Program-made: the position numbers and the translations under genes
Shown here: piece after piece, positions 32,711-41,372 of the stretch
Layout: each line of letters begins with the position of its first letter
Position numbering within the stretch: the stretch's first letter is position 1
Notes under the pieces: generated by a model
The model's input: only the letters and a program-made list of their open reading frames with translations
The model's database searches: none
Told to the model about the DNA's origin: nothing
Assembly (NCBI GenBank): GCA_020073185.1
Contig: JAIQFT010000014.1
Location: 1 to 64,000 of the forward strand
Reading direction: 5' to 3'
Length of the DNA stretch: 64,000 nt
From: Terriglobia bacterium
GTDB taxonomy: Bacteria; Acidobacteriota; Terriglobia; Terriglobales; Acidobacteriaceae

Positions 32711-33651
32711 CTTTTTTCTTCCCCTGGCACGGTTTTCTCGTGCTGCAGCTTCTCGCCAACTCGCGACAAAACTCGTAGCGCTTCGACCAACGTCATGTTT
32801 TCCCCGGCGAGGGCGGCCTGGGCGGCTGCGGTCGGGGCAGTTTCGTGCAACTCAAACTCGCGCGCTACGGTCTCCACGGTTTTCGCTAGAATCGGTTTCT
32901 CCTGATCCACAAACGCGCTGATCAGCGCGTTCTCGCAGACCAGGTTGGTCACGCGCGGGATGCCCAGCGAGTACTTGAAGACGGTATCCACCGCTTCCCG
33001 GCTGAAGATCGGCACGCCGTTGGCGCCCGCGATTCGCAGCCGCTGGATGATGTACTGTCCGGTCTCTTCCTGGGTCAGCGGTTGGGTGCGGCAGCGCAAC
33101 GAAATACGCTGCCACAGTTGCCGCATTTCGGGCTTCTTGAGCTTTTGTTCCAATTCGGGTTGGCCGGCCAGCACGATCTGCAGCAGCTTTTCCGTGGAAG
33201 TCTCCAAGTTGGTGAGCAGCCGGATTTCTTCCAGCACGTCAGGCGTCAGGTTCTGCGCTTCATCCACGATCAGCACCGCGGTCTCGCCCGCGCAATAACG
33301 CCCCAGCAGCCATCGGTTCAGGCGCATCAAAAGCTGGCTCTTGTCTTTCGACTCCCCCGGAACGGCAAAATCGGCCACCATGTAATCGAGAAACTCCGAG
33401 ATGTTCAGCCGCGGGTTGAAGATGAAGGCGGTGGCGACGCGCTGCATCCGGAGCCATTCCAAGAACCGGTTCAGCAGCGTGGTCTTGCCGGTCCCAACTT
33501 CGCCGGTCAGCATCACGAAGCCCTTGCGGTTCTGGACCGCGTAGGTCAGGCAGGCCAGCGCCTCCTTGATGTGCCGCGTCAAGAAGAGAAATCTCGGGTC
33601 CGGATTCACGTTGAAGGGGTTCGCCTTCAATCCGAAAAAGCTCTTGTACAT
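32707..33651 (-). CDS. ExeA-type AAA ATPase, exosortase EPS-associated
   Basis: This is a 314-residue general-secretion-ATPase-like (ExeA/AAA_22) protein. The N-terminus MYKSFFGLKANPFNVNPDPR is the family hallmark. Walker A is MLTGEVGTGKTTLLN (about 47-61) and Walker B is AVLIVDEAQNL (about 128). The sensor region QRISLRCRTQPLTQEET follows. The last 50 residues are Ala/Glu rich. Homologues sit next to the tyrosine kinase in exosortase loci, where their precise function is unknown, perhaps energising assembly of the export apparatus. It is 6 bases after the chain-length gene. Confidence 0.93.
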   Translation of the reverse strand: MYKSFFGLKANPFNVNPDPRFLFLTRHIKEALACLTYAVQNRKGFVMLTGEVGTGKTTLLNRFLEWLRMQRVATAFIFNPRLNISEFLDYMVADFAVPGESKDKSQLLMRLNRWLLGRYCAGETAVLIVDEAQNLTPDVLEEIRLLTNLETSTEKLLQIVLAGQPELEQKLKKPEMRQLWQRISLRCRTQPLTQEETGQYIIQRLRIAGANGVPIFSREAVDTVFKYSLGIPRVTNLVCENALISAFVDQEKPILAKTVETVAREFELHETAPTAAAQAALAGENMTLVEALRVLSRVGEKLQHEKTVPGEEKR

Positions 33652-33657
33652 ACTGCG

Positions 33658-35187
33658 CTACGCCCTCGCTTGCTGACCTTCTGCTTGCTGTCGCCGCAGC
33701 TTTCGCCACATTCCTTGTCCGCCGGCACCACCGTTAGCCGCCTCACTGCTTGCGCCCACCATCGGCATCAGCGCCAATACCGGCAACCTCAGATAGAACT
33801 CGACATCTTTCTCCGTGCGCAAGAAATTGGCGCGGAGCTCAAGAAGCAGCGCCATTCCAATGCCTAACAACAACCCGATGCCCAGCCCGCCACCGGCAAA
33901 GGCGGGTCGGTTGGGATACGTCGGCCGTTCTGGCACGTTCGGCGGATCCATGATGCGGAATTGCTCACCCTGTTGCTGTTTTTCCAAGTTGGTGGCCATT
34001 TCCGCTTGCGTTCTCTTGCCGAGCAGCTCGTTGTAGAACTGCGAGGCATTGTCGTAATCGCGATTCACTGCCTTGTATTGCTCTTCCACCGTGGGGCTTG
34101 ACTGGAGCTTTCCCTGGATTCTGGCGATCTCTCGCTGCAGCCGATCCTGCTCCGCAGTCCTCATCCGGATGCTTTCTTCGGTCAAACGCAGCGCCACCCG
34201 CAACTGCGCAATGTCCCCCGGCTCGTTGGCGCGCGGCTTAACTTCTTTGGGGGCGGCCGGGCGCGGATTTTCCAGTTGCCGCTTCAGCGCTGCCACCTGG
34301 CTTTTGGCGCGGATGACGTCCGGGTGATCGTCGGTGTAACGCCCCTGCAGCGACGCCAGTTGCGCCTGCGCGATTTCGATCTGCCTCTGCAGATCATCAG
34401 GATTGCTGACGGGGTTCTGCCCTAACTGCCAATTGGAGATGTTCTGTGCCAGCACCGACTCCTGCAGCGCCTTCTGCTGATGGGCCGCCGACACCGACTG
34501 GTTGACCGCATTGAGTTGCTGGGTCAGGGTGTTCAGCATCTGGATGTTGCGCGGTTCATCGCTGGGCAACTGGCCCATGTATTTCCGTTTGAAGTTGGCC
34601 ATCCTGGCATCGTTTTCGTCGAGCCTGCGCTTGGCCCCTTCCAACTGACTGGTCAGAAAATCGGTTGTGCCCTGGGCCCGCGTCTCGCGCAGCTTGAGGT
34701 TTTCCTCCATAAACATCGACAGGATTTCCGCACACACCTGCTGCGCCAGGCGGGGGTTTTCCGTGGTGAACGAGATGGAAAAGCCCGGCATCCCTCCATG
34801 GGCCCCGGCGTCGCCGCGAATCGGGCTGACGTTCACCGCCTTCCGCAACTCATCCACTAATTCCTCGGCCGGAACCTTGCCGGCGCGCTCATGGAACAGA
34901 CCGAAGCGCTCGATCAGCGGTTGCAGGCGAGTGCGGCTCAGGATCTGCTCCTGCATGGTGACTAGCCGCATGTTCAGCTGTTCGGTGATCACCGGCGTCA
35001 CAAACTTGTCCGGCACCTTCTGCTGCTCCACCAACACCAGGGCTTGTGACGTGTAGCGGGGTTTGAGTTTCAACGTGATCAGGTACCCGATGACGGGCGA
35101 GATCAGCGTCGGGATCAGAATCCACCAGATGCGCCGGCGCACGATGGCAACGATTTCGTCGAAGTTGAGTGCCTGGTCTCCGAGCAT
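33658..35187 (-). CDS. Wzz/GumC-like chain-length determinant
   Basis: This is an inner-membrane polysaccharide co-polymerase of 509 residues. It has an N-terminal Wzz domain with the first helix (about 20-38, IWWILIPTLISPVIGYLI), then a long periplasmic region rich in coiled coil (about 150-400) and a second helix (about 430-448) after a Pro-rich stretch (PPNVPERPTYPNRP), the typical Wzz motif. No kinase domain is fused; the separate kinase gene follows two genes downstream. It sets polymer length and links synthesis to the outer-membrane exporter. The gene starts 8 bases after the beta-barrel gene. Confidence 0.93.
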   Translation of the reverse strand: MLGDQALNFDEIVAIVRRRIWWILIPTLISPVIGYLITLKLKPRYTSQALVLVEQQKVPDKFVTPVITEQLNMRLVTMQEQILSRTRLQPLIERFGLFHERAGKVPAEELVDELRKAVNVSPIRGDAGAHGGMPGFSISFTTENPRLAQQVCAEILSMFMEENLKLRETRAQGTTDFLTSQLEGAKRRLDENDARMANFKRKYMGQLPSDEPRNIQMLNTLTQQLNAVNQSVSAAHQQKALQESVLAQNISNWQLGQNPVSNPDDLQRQIEIAQAQLASLQGRYTDDHPDVIRAKSQVAALKRQLENPRPAAPKEVKPRANEPGDIAQLRVALRLTEESIRMRTAEQDRLQREIARIQGKLQSSPTVEEQYKAVNRDYDNASQFYNELLGKRTQAEMATNLEKQQQGEQFRIMDPPNVPERPTYPNRPAFAGGGLGIGLLLGIGMALLLELRANFLRTEKDVEFYLRLPVLALMPMVGASSEAANGGAGGQGMWRKLRRQQAEGQQARA

Positions 35188-35195
35188 ATTTCCCT

Positions 35196-36608
35196 CTAGA
35201 AAATCCCGATTGGCCGAGACGTCCAGTTAAACCCGATACTGAAAACGTGCTGCTGAAACGCGATGCCGCAGCCCTGCGCGGTGCACGCGGCGCTACCCTT
35301 TTGGTGCTGCAGGTTGTAATTGAAATACATTCCCAGGTAGCGACCGAAGCGGCGGTTCACGCCTACTCCCGCGTATTCCGTTTCGAAGCTTTGCTGAGTG
35401 CCCAGGCCGGTGTTGTGGGCGTATCCGCCGGTCACGAGCACGTTCCAAGCCGATGCGATCCGGCGCCCTGCCCGAAATGTGACACTGTTGGTTTGCGCCC
35501 CGGGCAGTACTCCCGATCCCGCGGATACCGAACGCATCCAGTCTGTGTTGAGCGACGTTTTCCCGATGGCATACGCCAATCCGGCGTGGCTGCTCCAGGT
35601 GATGTCATGTTGGCTGGTGAGCGGGTCGTCGATGTTGTAAAACTGAGCGCCGACATCCGCGGTGAACCTTAGTTGCCCTACCAGGGTGCGTCCGTACATC
35701 ATGCTAACGGTATGGCTGTCGATAGCGCGGTCCAAGGCGCTGAAATCCATCCGGGTGTAGCCGTAGGCCCATGCCATCGTCGTCCGAGGGCTGACCAGGT
35801 AGTTGTAGCCGAAGTTGGCGTTGTACTGGCGCGTGTCCAGCAGATCCTCATTGATCGGGTGCAGCAACCCATAGGAACCCGTCAAGGTCACCGAATTACG
35901 GAAGTTCAGCCGGTACTCCAGTTCGCCGACCGTGGTGTCATCGATGCGCGCCGAAGGCGCGGTCAAAATACTCTGGTTGGGAATGTAGGAAGAATTGAGG
36001 GTAGCGACGCCCGCGCTGGCAGCGCCCTGCGGCAGGCTGCCAAACCCGCTGATGCCGCCGCCTAAGTTCATGCCGAGCAACCCTTCCATACCAGCGCTGC
36101 CGAAGTCCGTCGCCGGTGTATAGCCGAACTGATTGCTCAGTAGGAAGGACACCCGCCGGCCCACGAATTTCTCCGACACCAGAACGCGGTGGGTCTGGAA
36201 AACCTCATCGCGCTGGCTGTTGTAGCTGGCGGCACCTTGATAAAATAACTGGCCGCGCCGCCAGTACTCACTCATTTGAACGTTGCCCGCGACATTTGCT
36301 CCGCCGTTGTATGCGTTCTGACTACCGGCGACGTAATTGCTGTTGGAGTTCACGGTCTCACTGGCCGCGAAGCCGAACACCACGTTGCTGTGCTCACTGG
36401 CGGGGACGCCCAGTCCGCCCGCCTGTGCACCGCTCAGCGGCCGATTGTCCGGCACCAGGGCGACGCCGGCGTCGGCGTCGGGCGGGGCAGTCTGATCCTG
36501 CGTTGCCGGTGAAGGCATAGGCGGATTCTGGGGGGCGTCTTGTTGCCCCCAAACGGTCGCCACAACAACCACCGACAGCAAAATTACAATTGCAACTCTC
36601 GCCTTCAT
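35196..36608 (-). CDS. Outer-membrane beta-barrel protein of EPS locus
   Basis: This is a 470-residue exported protein with a signal peptide (about 1-21, ending VWGQQ), a Pro/Asp-rich linker and then about 380 residues of alternating amphipathic strands rich in Tyr, Asn and Gly. The last residues (RPIGIF) end in Phe, as outer-membrane barrels do for BamA recognition. GGAGG precedes the ATG. Exosortase loci commonly encode such a barrel next to the Wza-like protein, and it may form or line the EPS export pore. It could equally be a structural porin-like partner. No catalytic motif is visible. Confidence 0.85.
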   Translation of the reverse strand: MKARVAIVILLSVVVVATVWGQQDAPQNPPMPSPATQDQTAPPDADAGVALVPDNRPLSGAQAGGLGVPASEHSNVVFGFAASETVNSNSNYVAGSQNAYNGGANVAGNVQMSEYWRRGQLFYQGAASYNSQRDEVFQTHRVLVSEKFVGRRVSFLLSNQFGYTPATDFGSAGMEGLLGMNLGGGISGFGSLPQGAASAGVATLNSSYIPNQSILTAPSARIDDTTVGELEYRLNFRNSVTLTGSYGLLHPINEDLLDTRQYNANFGYNYLVSPRTTMAWAYGYTRMDFSALDRAIDSHTVSMMYGRTLVGQLRFTADVGAQFYNIDDPLTSQHDITWSSHAGLAYAIGKTSLNTDWMRSVSAGSGVLPGAQTNSVTFRAGRRIASAWNVLVTGGYAHNTGLGTQQSFETEYAGVGVNRRFGRYLGMYFNYNLQHQKGSAACTAQGCGIAFQQHVFSIGFNWTSRPIGIF

Positions 36609-36620
36609 CGAGTCCTCCCG

Positions 36621-37235
36621 CTACGGCACCACGATGGTATCGCCGGGTTGCAGAAGAAAATTCTGCTCCGGATGGTTGCCCTTAATTACTTCCTTGTAAT
36701 TGAAGGGAAGCCTCACCTGTTTGCCGTTTTCCTTCCGCAGCACATAAATCTTCTTGGCGTCGGCGAATTGCGCCAGTCCACCCGCAGTCGAAAGCGCCTG
36801 CAAGACAGTCATGTTTGCCTGCAGAGGCAACGCGCCCGCACGGCCCACCTGGCCCATCAGGTAAATGCGCCGGCTATTGATGGTCGTGACGATGACTGTG
36901 ACCCGCGGCGCGTCAAGATACTTCTTCAACTGGTCCGTTATCGCCGCCGATAGTTGCACTGGGGTGAGACCGGCCGCCTGCACATCATGCAACAAGGCCA
37001 GCGAAATCTTGCCGTCGGGACGCACCGGAAACGCGCCGGAAAATTCCGGCTCTTTCCAGACATTCACCTGCAGCACATCTTCTGCCCCAATGATGTATCC
37101 GGACACATTGGACGCAGCGTTGGTCATTTCCGGGGCAGCAGCCGCGGTGCCGGACTGCGACCGCTGCGCGAATGCCGCTACGGCAAGTAATAGACAGAGC
37201 AACATCAGAGAGGCAATTCGAACTGGGTTCCTCAT
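36621..37235 (-). CDS. Wza-like polysaccharide export protein
   Basis: This is a 204-residue periplasmic/outer-membrane protein with a signal peptide (about 1-23, ending AFAQ). The polysaccharide export domain (Poly_export) starts at YIIGAEDVLQVNVWKEPE (about 47) and includes PVRPDGKISLALLHDV. A SLBB-like beta-grasp follows at RRIYLMGQVGRAGALPLQ through ALSTAGGLAQFADAKKIYVL, and ends LLQPGDTIVVP. No lipobox Cys follows the signal, unlike E. coli Wza. It should form the export conduit with the beta-barrel encoded 12 bases downstream. Its ATG overlaps the stop of the regulator gene. Confidence 0.95.
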   Translation of the reverse strand: MRNPVRIASLMLLCLLLAVAAFAQRSQSGTAAAAPEMTNAASNVSGYIIGAEDVLQVNVWKEPEFSGAFPVRPDGKISLALLHDVQAAGLTPVQLSAAITDQLKKYLDAPRVTVIVTTINSRRIYLMGQVGRAGALPLQANMTVLQALSTAGGLAQFADAKKIYVLRKENGKQVRLPFNYKEVIKGNHPEQNFLLQPGDTIVVP

Positions 37236-38209
37236 AAGCTCTTTCCTTCCTGGGGCGCAAGATCGTCATCCAATCCAATCTGCTTAAGTTTGTAGAGCAA
37301 GGCCTTGTAACTAATCTGTAATTCCTGCGCGGCGCGCTTGCGGTTCCAGCGCGTACGCGAGAGCACACTCAGGATGAGTTCGCGCTCGGCCAGCCGCGAT
37401 GCCAGGCGCGAGGCCTGCTTCAGCGACACGCGCTCGCCAGCACCGCTGTTGCGCTGCGATTCCATGGCGTGCGAGCGAAGACCGGCAATGGCCAGGCTCT
37501 CGTCTGCGAGAGCGGCTACCATCTTCACCGTCTCTTCCAATTCACGTACATTGCCCGGCCACGAATGCTCGAGAAAGAAACGCTGCATCTGGGCACTCAG
37601 AGCCGGCTCGGGTCGCTGTAACAGCGCCGCGTACTTGCGGAGGAAGTAATCGCCGAGGCCGCGAATATCTTCCCGGCGGTGGCGCAGCGGCGGAATGCGC
37701 AGGCATACGCCGCTAATCCGGTAATAAAGGTCCTCGCGGAAGCGTCCTGCTTCGATCTCTTGCTCGAGGTTCTTGTGGGTGGAGGCAATCACGCGCGCAT
37801 GTCTGCCGGCCTGCTCGCCGGTGTCGAACAGCGCTTTGTAGAGCTTGGCCTGGCAGCTGGAGCCGACGTCGGAGATTTCGCTCAGGAATAGGGTCCCGGC
37901 GCCAAACAGTCCGGCCGCCGTACTCCCGTTCACTTTTCTAACAATGAAATCCGCGGTCAACTCGGCGCAGTTAACCACATTGAAGCTCTCGTCGCGTCGC
38001 ACTGACTGGCGATGGATCTGTAATGCCAAAGCCCGCTTACCCGTGCCGCTCTCACCAACAATCAACACCGGGGTATCGCTGGCGGCGACATTGGTCGCCA
38101 CCGACTGCAGCGTCCGCATGGCCGGATTTTGGGAAAGAACATAAAATGGATCGCCGCAGCTAACTTTGCTGTGATCAGGCGACGGAAAACCGGGGAAATT
38201 CTCTTCCAT
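37232..38209 (-). CDS. Sigma54-activator-like AAA regulator lacking GAFTGA
   Basis: This is a 325-residue AAA protein of the bacterial enhancer-binding family without a receiver domain. Walker A is GESGTGK (52-58) and Walker B is GTLFLSEI (105-112). Between them, after VVNCAEL, the usual segment with FGHEKGAFTGA is missing: only about 20 residues separate it from GLFGAGTLF. Later blocks are normal (RVIASTHKNLEQEIEAGRFREDLYYR, LEHSWPGNVRELEE). A Fis-type helix-turn-helix ends it (about 272-312, RKRAAQELQISYKALLYKLK). Without GAFTGA it is unlikely to remodel sigma54 directly and may act as a TyrR-like regulator of the EPS operon it leads. It overlaps the next gene by 4 bases. Confidence 0.9.
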   Translation of the reverse strand: MEENFPGFPSPDHSKVSCGDPFYVLSQNPAMRTLQSVATNVAASDTPVLIVGESGTGKRALALQIHRQSVRRDESFNVVNCAELTADFIVRKVNGSTAAGLFGAGTLFLSEISDVGSSCQAKLYKALFDTGEQAGRHARVIASTHKNLEQEIEAGRFREDLYYRISGVCLRIPPLRHRREDIRGLGDYFLRKYAALLQRPEPALSAQMQRFFLEHSWPGNVRELEETVKMVAALADESLAIAGLRSHAMESQRNSGAGERVSLKQASRLASRLAERELILSVLSRTRWNRKRAAQELQISYKALLYKLKQIGLDDDLAPQEGKSL

Positions 38210-38393
38210 TCTTCTGCTCTTCCGTACGACAACGGTTGTGTTTGGTTGGTCCTATCTCAAGCTGGACGCACGAAGCGTGCCATCGAAAGCCCGGGGCGGC
38301 AAGTAACTTTAGTACTCATTGAAAACAAGTCGGTTCAGAGTGACACCCTGCCTCGCGCGAGTCGTGGAAGACGGCAGTCCTTGCCGACATAGA

Positions 38394-38407
38394 GGAAAAT
38401 GTTTTCC
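38394..38407. promoter_or_regulatory. GGAAAA-TG-TTTTCC inverted repeat followed by T-run
   Basis: Two 6-bp arms with a 2-base spacer are followed by CTTTTTT. It is too short-looped for a normal hairpin terminator, so a protein-binding site is as likely. A related arm (GTTTTCCCT) recurs about 150 bases to the right. Confidence 0.25.
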
Positions 38408-38706
38408 CTTTTTTCCTCGGCTTTTCGATATGCCCGGATCGGCATAAATGGGCGATAGTCGAAGGTAATGCCCTTGTTTTCAAAGCCCTTTTGAGTTGAG
38501 GGATCTAAGGGAAAAACTTTGGGACAGAATGGAAATTGTTTTCCCTCGCCGCCGCCGTTGTCACCTTCTCTCTCCTGTAGTGGGGGCCAAATCTGCAGAA
38601 TCGGTGTTGCTGGCACTATGGACACGGGCGGCCACAGCTCCAACTTTTTCTTCAGCTTGCGGCCTAGATAGGGCTAACTACACGGCTCAGCCAACAACAT
38701 GGTTCC

Positions 38707-38720
38707 ATTACCTAGGTAAT
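38707..38720. promoter_or_regulatory. Perfect 14-bp palindrome ATTACCTAGGTAAT
   Basis: This fully symmetric site lies about 195 bases before the TPR lipoprotein ATG and about 500 bases before the regulator gene. A helix-turn-helix dimer such as the Fis-type regulator encoded next door could bind it. This is inferred from symmetry alone. Confidence 0.35.
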
Positions 38721-38914
38721 GTCTCGGTGCTTTGATTCGGCGCAAATGCGTTTGCCTAGATCGTCAGCCTAGGATAATAATGAGGCGCTAATCATCACTC
38801 TTCATGTGGTCCGTCGGCTGCCCTGCGCCCTACGGCGTAGATGGGAGGTCAAGCCCGAGTTGGCTTCTTCCCCGGCGATAGGTCCGCTGACTAGGCAAGG
38901 GGAAGGGAAAGTTT

Positions 38915-41197
38915 ATGAAGCGGTCTACGGTTGTTCTTCTGCTGCTGGCAACCATAGTTTCGGCAACATTCTTTGCATGCTCGCGCGATCCTAATGTCAG
39001 GAAGCAGAAGTACATGGAAAGTGGCAAACGATATGCAGCCAAGCAGAAATATCGCGAAGCCGCTATCCAGTTCTCCAACGCTTTGCAGATGGATCCCGGC
39101 TATGCCGACGCCCATTACCAACTCGCCCTGGTCCAAATGAAGCTAGGCGCTTACTCCTCCGCCTTCGCCGAATTGAAGCGCACGGTGGACCTGCAGCCTG
39201 ACAATGCCAGTGCGCAACTGGATTTAGGCAATCTTCTGCTCGCCACCAGTCGCCCCGACGGGGCGGAAAAACTGGCCCAGGCCGTGCTGGCGAAAAACGC
39301 TAACAGTGCCCCTGCCCATGCTTTGCTGGCCAACGCCTACGCCGCACAGAGCAAGTTGGATCTCGCCATCCAGGAGGTCGGTACCGCGCTGCAGTTGGAT
39401 CCCGGGAATGCCGGCTTTCATAACAATCTGGGGATGTTTCTGGAGCGCACCGGAGATGTCGCGGGTGCTGAAGCGGCCTTCAAGAAGGCCGCCGAACGGG
39501 ATGCCAAATCCCCCACTCCTTTCTTACTGATGGCAGAATTGTATGCTCACCAGCAGCGTATGCCGGAAGCCGAGCAGGCTCTGCAAAAGGCAGTAGAACT
39601 CGATCCGGCGTCTCCGCAGCCCCGCGTCACCTTGGCTCGCTTCTACATCCTGCAAGGCAAGCGAGACCAGGCGGAGCAGGTGCTGGTCGAAGCCAAGAAG
39701 GCGATGCCCGACAATAGCGAAGGCTATCGTCTGCTGGGAGACTTCTACCTGACCTCAGGTGATCGGAACAAGGCTGCCGCCGAGTACGCCGAACTGTTGC
39801 AACAGCATCCCGACGACCTCAAATTGAAGAAGGTGTACATTGCCACGCTTCTGGACAGCAGCCGCTTCGAGGAAGCAGGCCGGCTGACAGATGAGGTCCT
39901 GAAGAAAAATCCGAAGGACCCGGATGCTCTCATCGCTCAGGGTCGAATTCGCTTGGTGCAGAACAAGGCCTTTGATGCGGTACGGTTGCTGGAAACCGCC
40001 CTCAAGGAGGACCCGGGCAACGCGACCGCCCATTACTTCCTCGCCTTGGCTTCCGACATGGCCGGCGATACGGCGAGACCAGAAAAGGAACTCCGGGAAG
40101 CGGTCCGCTTGCGGCCCGACTTGGTCGAGGCTCAACTGGCTCTCGCCGCCATCGCCCTGCGCAAGCGAGATTGGGACACCGTGTACAGCGTTGGGCAGGC
40201 GGTCGTTCAGACCCAGCCCAAGGCGCCGCAAGGATATGTGTTGCGCGGCATGGCCGAAGCTAACCGGAAGCAGATCCCCGCCGGGGAAGCTGACCTCAAC
40301 CAGGCCATCCAGGTCGCGCCGCAGCATCCCCTGGGCTACATCCGCCTGGGAGAATTGAGGGTAGCGCAGGCCCGCTACAAGGAAGCGGATCAACTCTTCG
40401 AACAAGCGCTGGAACGCGATGCCAACGCGGCGGAGGCAATGGAAATGCTGATTGCCAGTAATGCCGCCCAGAAGCAGCTTCCCTCGCGGATCATCCCTCG
40501 CATCTCCGCCCAGATCGCCAAGGCGCCCAACAACGCCGCTTACTATGCCATGCTGGGCGCGATCGAGGCGCAAACGCGCGATTTCGCCAATGCCGAGCAA
40601 CATCTCCGCAAGGCCATCGAACTCGATCGCAACAGCTTCCTGTCCTACACTACTCTCGCCCAGGTGCAGATTGCGCTCGGGTCCGCCGATAAGGCTATTG
40701 CCACGTACCAGAATTGGTCACAGCAGAACCCGAAGGACGTCCGTCCGTATGTGCTCATGGGACTGGTTTACGAGTCCAAGAATGACTGGCAGAATGCGCA
40801 GCTCATGTACCAGAAAGCGATGGATGTGGCGCCTGACCACCCAGTGGCGGCCAATAACCTGGCCTACTTGCTGCTGCAGCATGGCGGCAACGCCGACGTG
40901 GCCTTGTCGTTAGCGCAAACCGCCCGCCGCGGTATGCCCGAGTCGCCCAATACCGCCGACACGCTGGCTTGCGCCTACATCCAGAAAGGCGCCTACGGGT
41001 CCGCCATTGACCTCCTACAGGAGGCCCTGAAGAGGGTGCCGAAGAACGCTACCTACGAGTATCACCTGGGCATTGCCTACGGGAAGCAAAAGCAGACCGC
41101 GAATGCTCGCCTGCATTTGCAGCGCGCACTTCAGCTCGATCCCAAATTCGCCGAAGCCGACGCCGCTCGCAGGCTCCTCAGTGAAACGAAGAGTTAG
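38915..41197 (+). CDS. TPR-repeat lipoprotein of EPS locus
   Basis: This is a 760-residue exported TPR protein. The signal peptide ends with a lipobox-like TFFAC (Cys22). About 18-20 tetratricopeptide repeats follow, recognisable as A-x-Y-x-x-A and L-x-P motifs, for example KYREAAIQFSNALQMDPGYA and NAEQHLRKAIELDRNSFL. Exosortase EPS loci often contain a large TPR lipoprotein of this build (PrsT-like), thought to scaffold assembly or export in the periplasm. The ATG has a good GGAAGGG ribosome binding site. The gene is divergent from the regulator operon. Confidence 0.9.
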   Translation: MKRSTVVLLLLATIVSATFFACSRDPNVRKQKYMESGKRYAAKQKYREAAIQFSNALQMDPGYADAHYQLALVQMKLGAYSSAFAELKRTVDLQPDNASAQLDLGNLLLATSRPDGAEKLAQAVLAKNANSAPAHALLANAYAAQSKLDLAIQEVGTALQLDPGNAGFHNNLGMFLERTGDVAGAEAAFKKAAERDAKSPTPFLLMAELYAHQQRMPEAEQALQKAVELDPASPQPRVTLARFYILQGKRDQAEQVLVEAKKAMPDNSEGYRLLGDFYLTSGDRNKAAAEYAELLQQHPDDLKLKKVYIATLLDSSRFEEAGRLTDEVLKKNPKDPDALIAQGRIRLVQNKAFDAVRLLETALKEDPGNATAHYFLALASDMAGDTARPEKELREAVRLRPDLVEAQLALAAIALRKRDWDTVYSVGQAVVQTQPKAPQGYVLRGMAEANRKQIPAGEADLNQAIQVAPQHPLGYIRLGELRVAQARYKEADQLFEQALERDANAAEAMEMLIASNAAQKQLPSRIIPRISAQIAKAPNNAAYYAMLGAIEAQTRDFANAEQHLRKAIELDRNSFLSYTTLAQVQIALGSADKAIATYQNWSQQNPKDVRPYVLMGLVYESKNDWQNAQLMYQKAMDVAPDHPVAANNLAYLLLQHGGNADVALSLAQTARRGMPESPNTADTLACAYIQKGAYGSAIDLLQEALKRVPKNATYEYHLGIAYGKQKQTANARLHLQRALQLDPKFAEADAARRLLSETKS

Positions 41198-41372
41198 CGG
41201 AGCCGCGCGACGCAACCCGCCAACTCGATTCGGGTGCGCGACCAGTGCGGGCGTGAGCGTCGTCTCTAGCCGGCCGCGGTTCACCTCTGGTCGCTGATCC
41301 TTTGCCGCCGCCGCTGCGCACCTTTCCTGCTGCGCTCTCGGTGCCAACTCCGGTACACTCACGCTTCCGCTC

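Larger units (their letters stand above)
38210..38914. other. Divergent control region of the EPS locus, no gene seen
   Basis: This 705-bp gap separates the regulator operon (- strand) from the TPR lipoprotein gene (+ strand). Short open frames exist but none has protein-like composition and a ribosome binding site. It contains inverted repeats at 38394-38407 and 38707-38720 and paired AGGGAAAA/TTTTCCCT elements around 38520-38565. Local A/T content is higher than in the genes, as expected for promoters. The mapped signals are given as separate entries. Confidence 0.5.
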
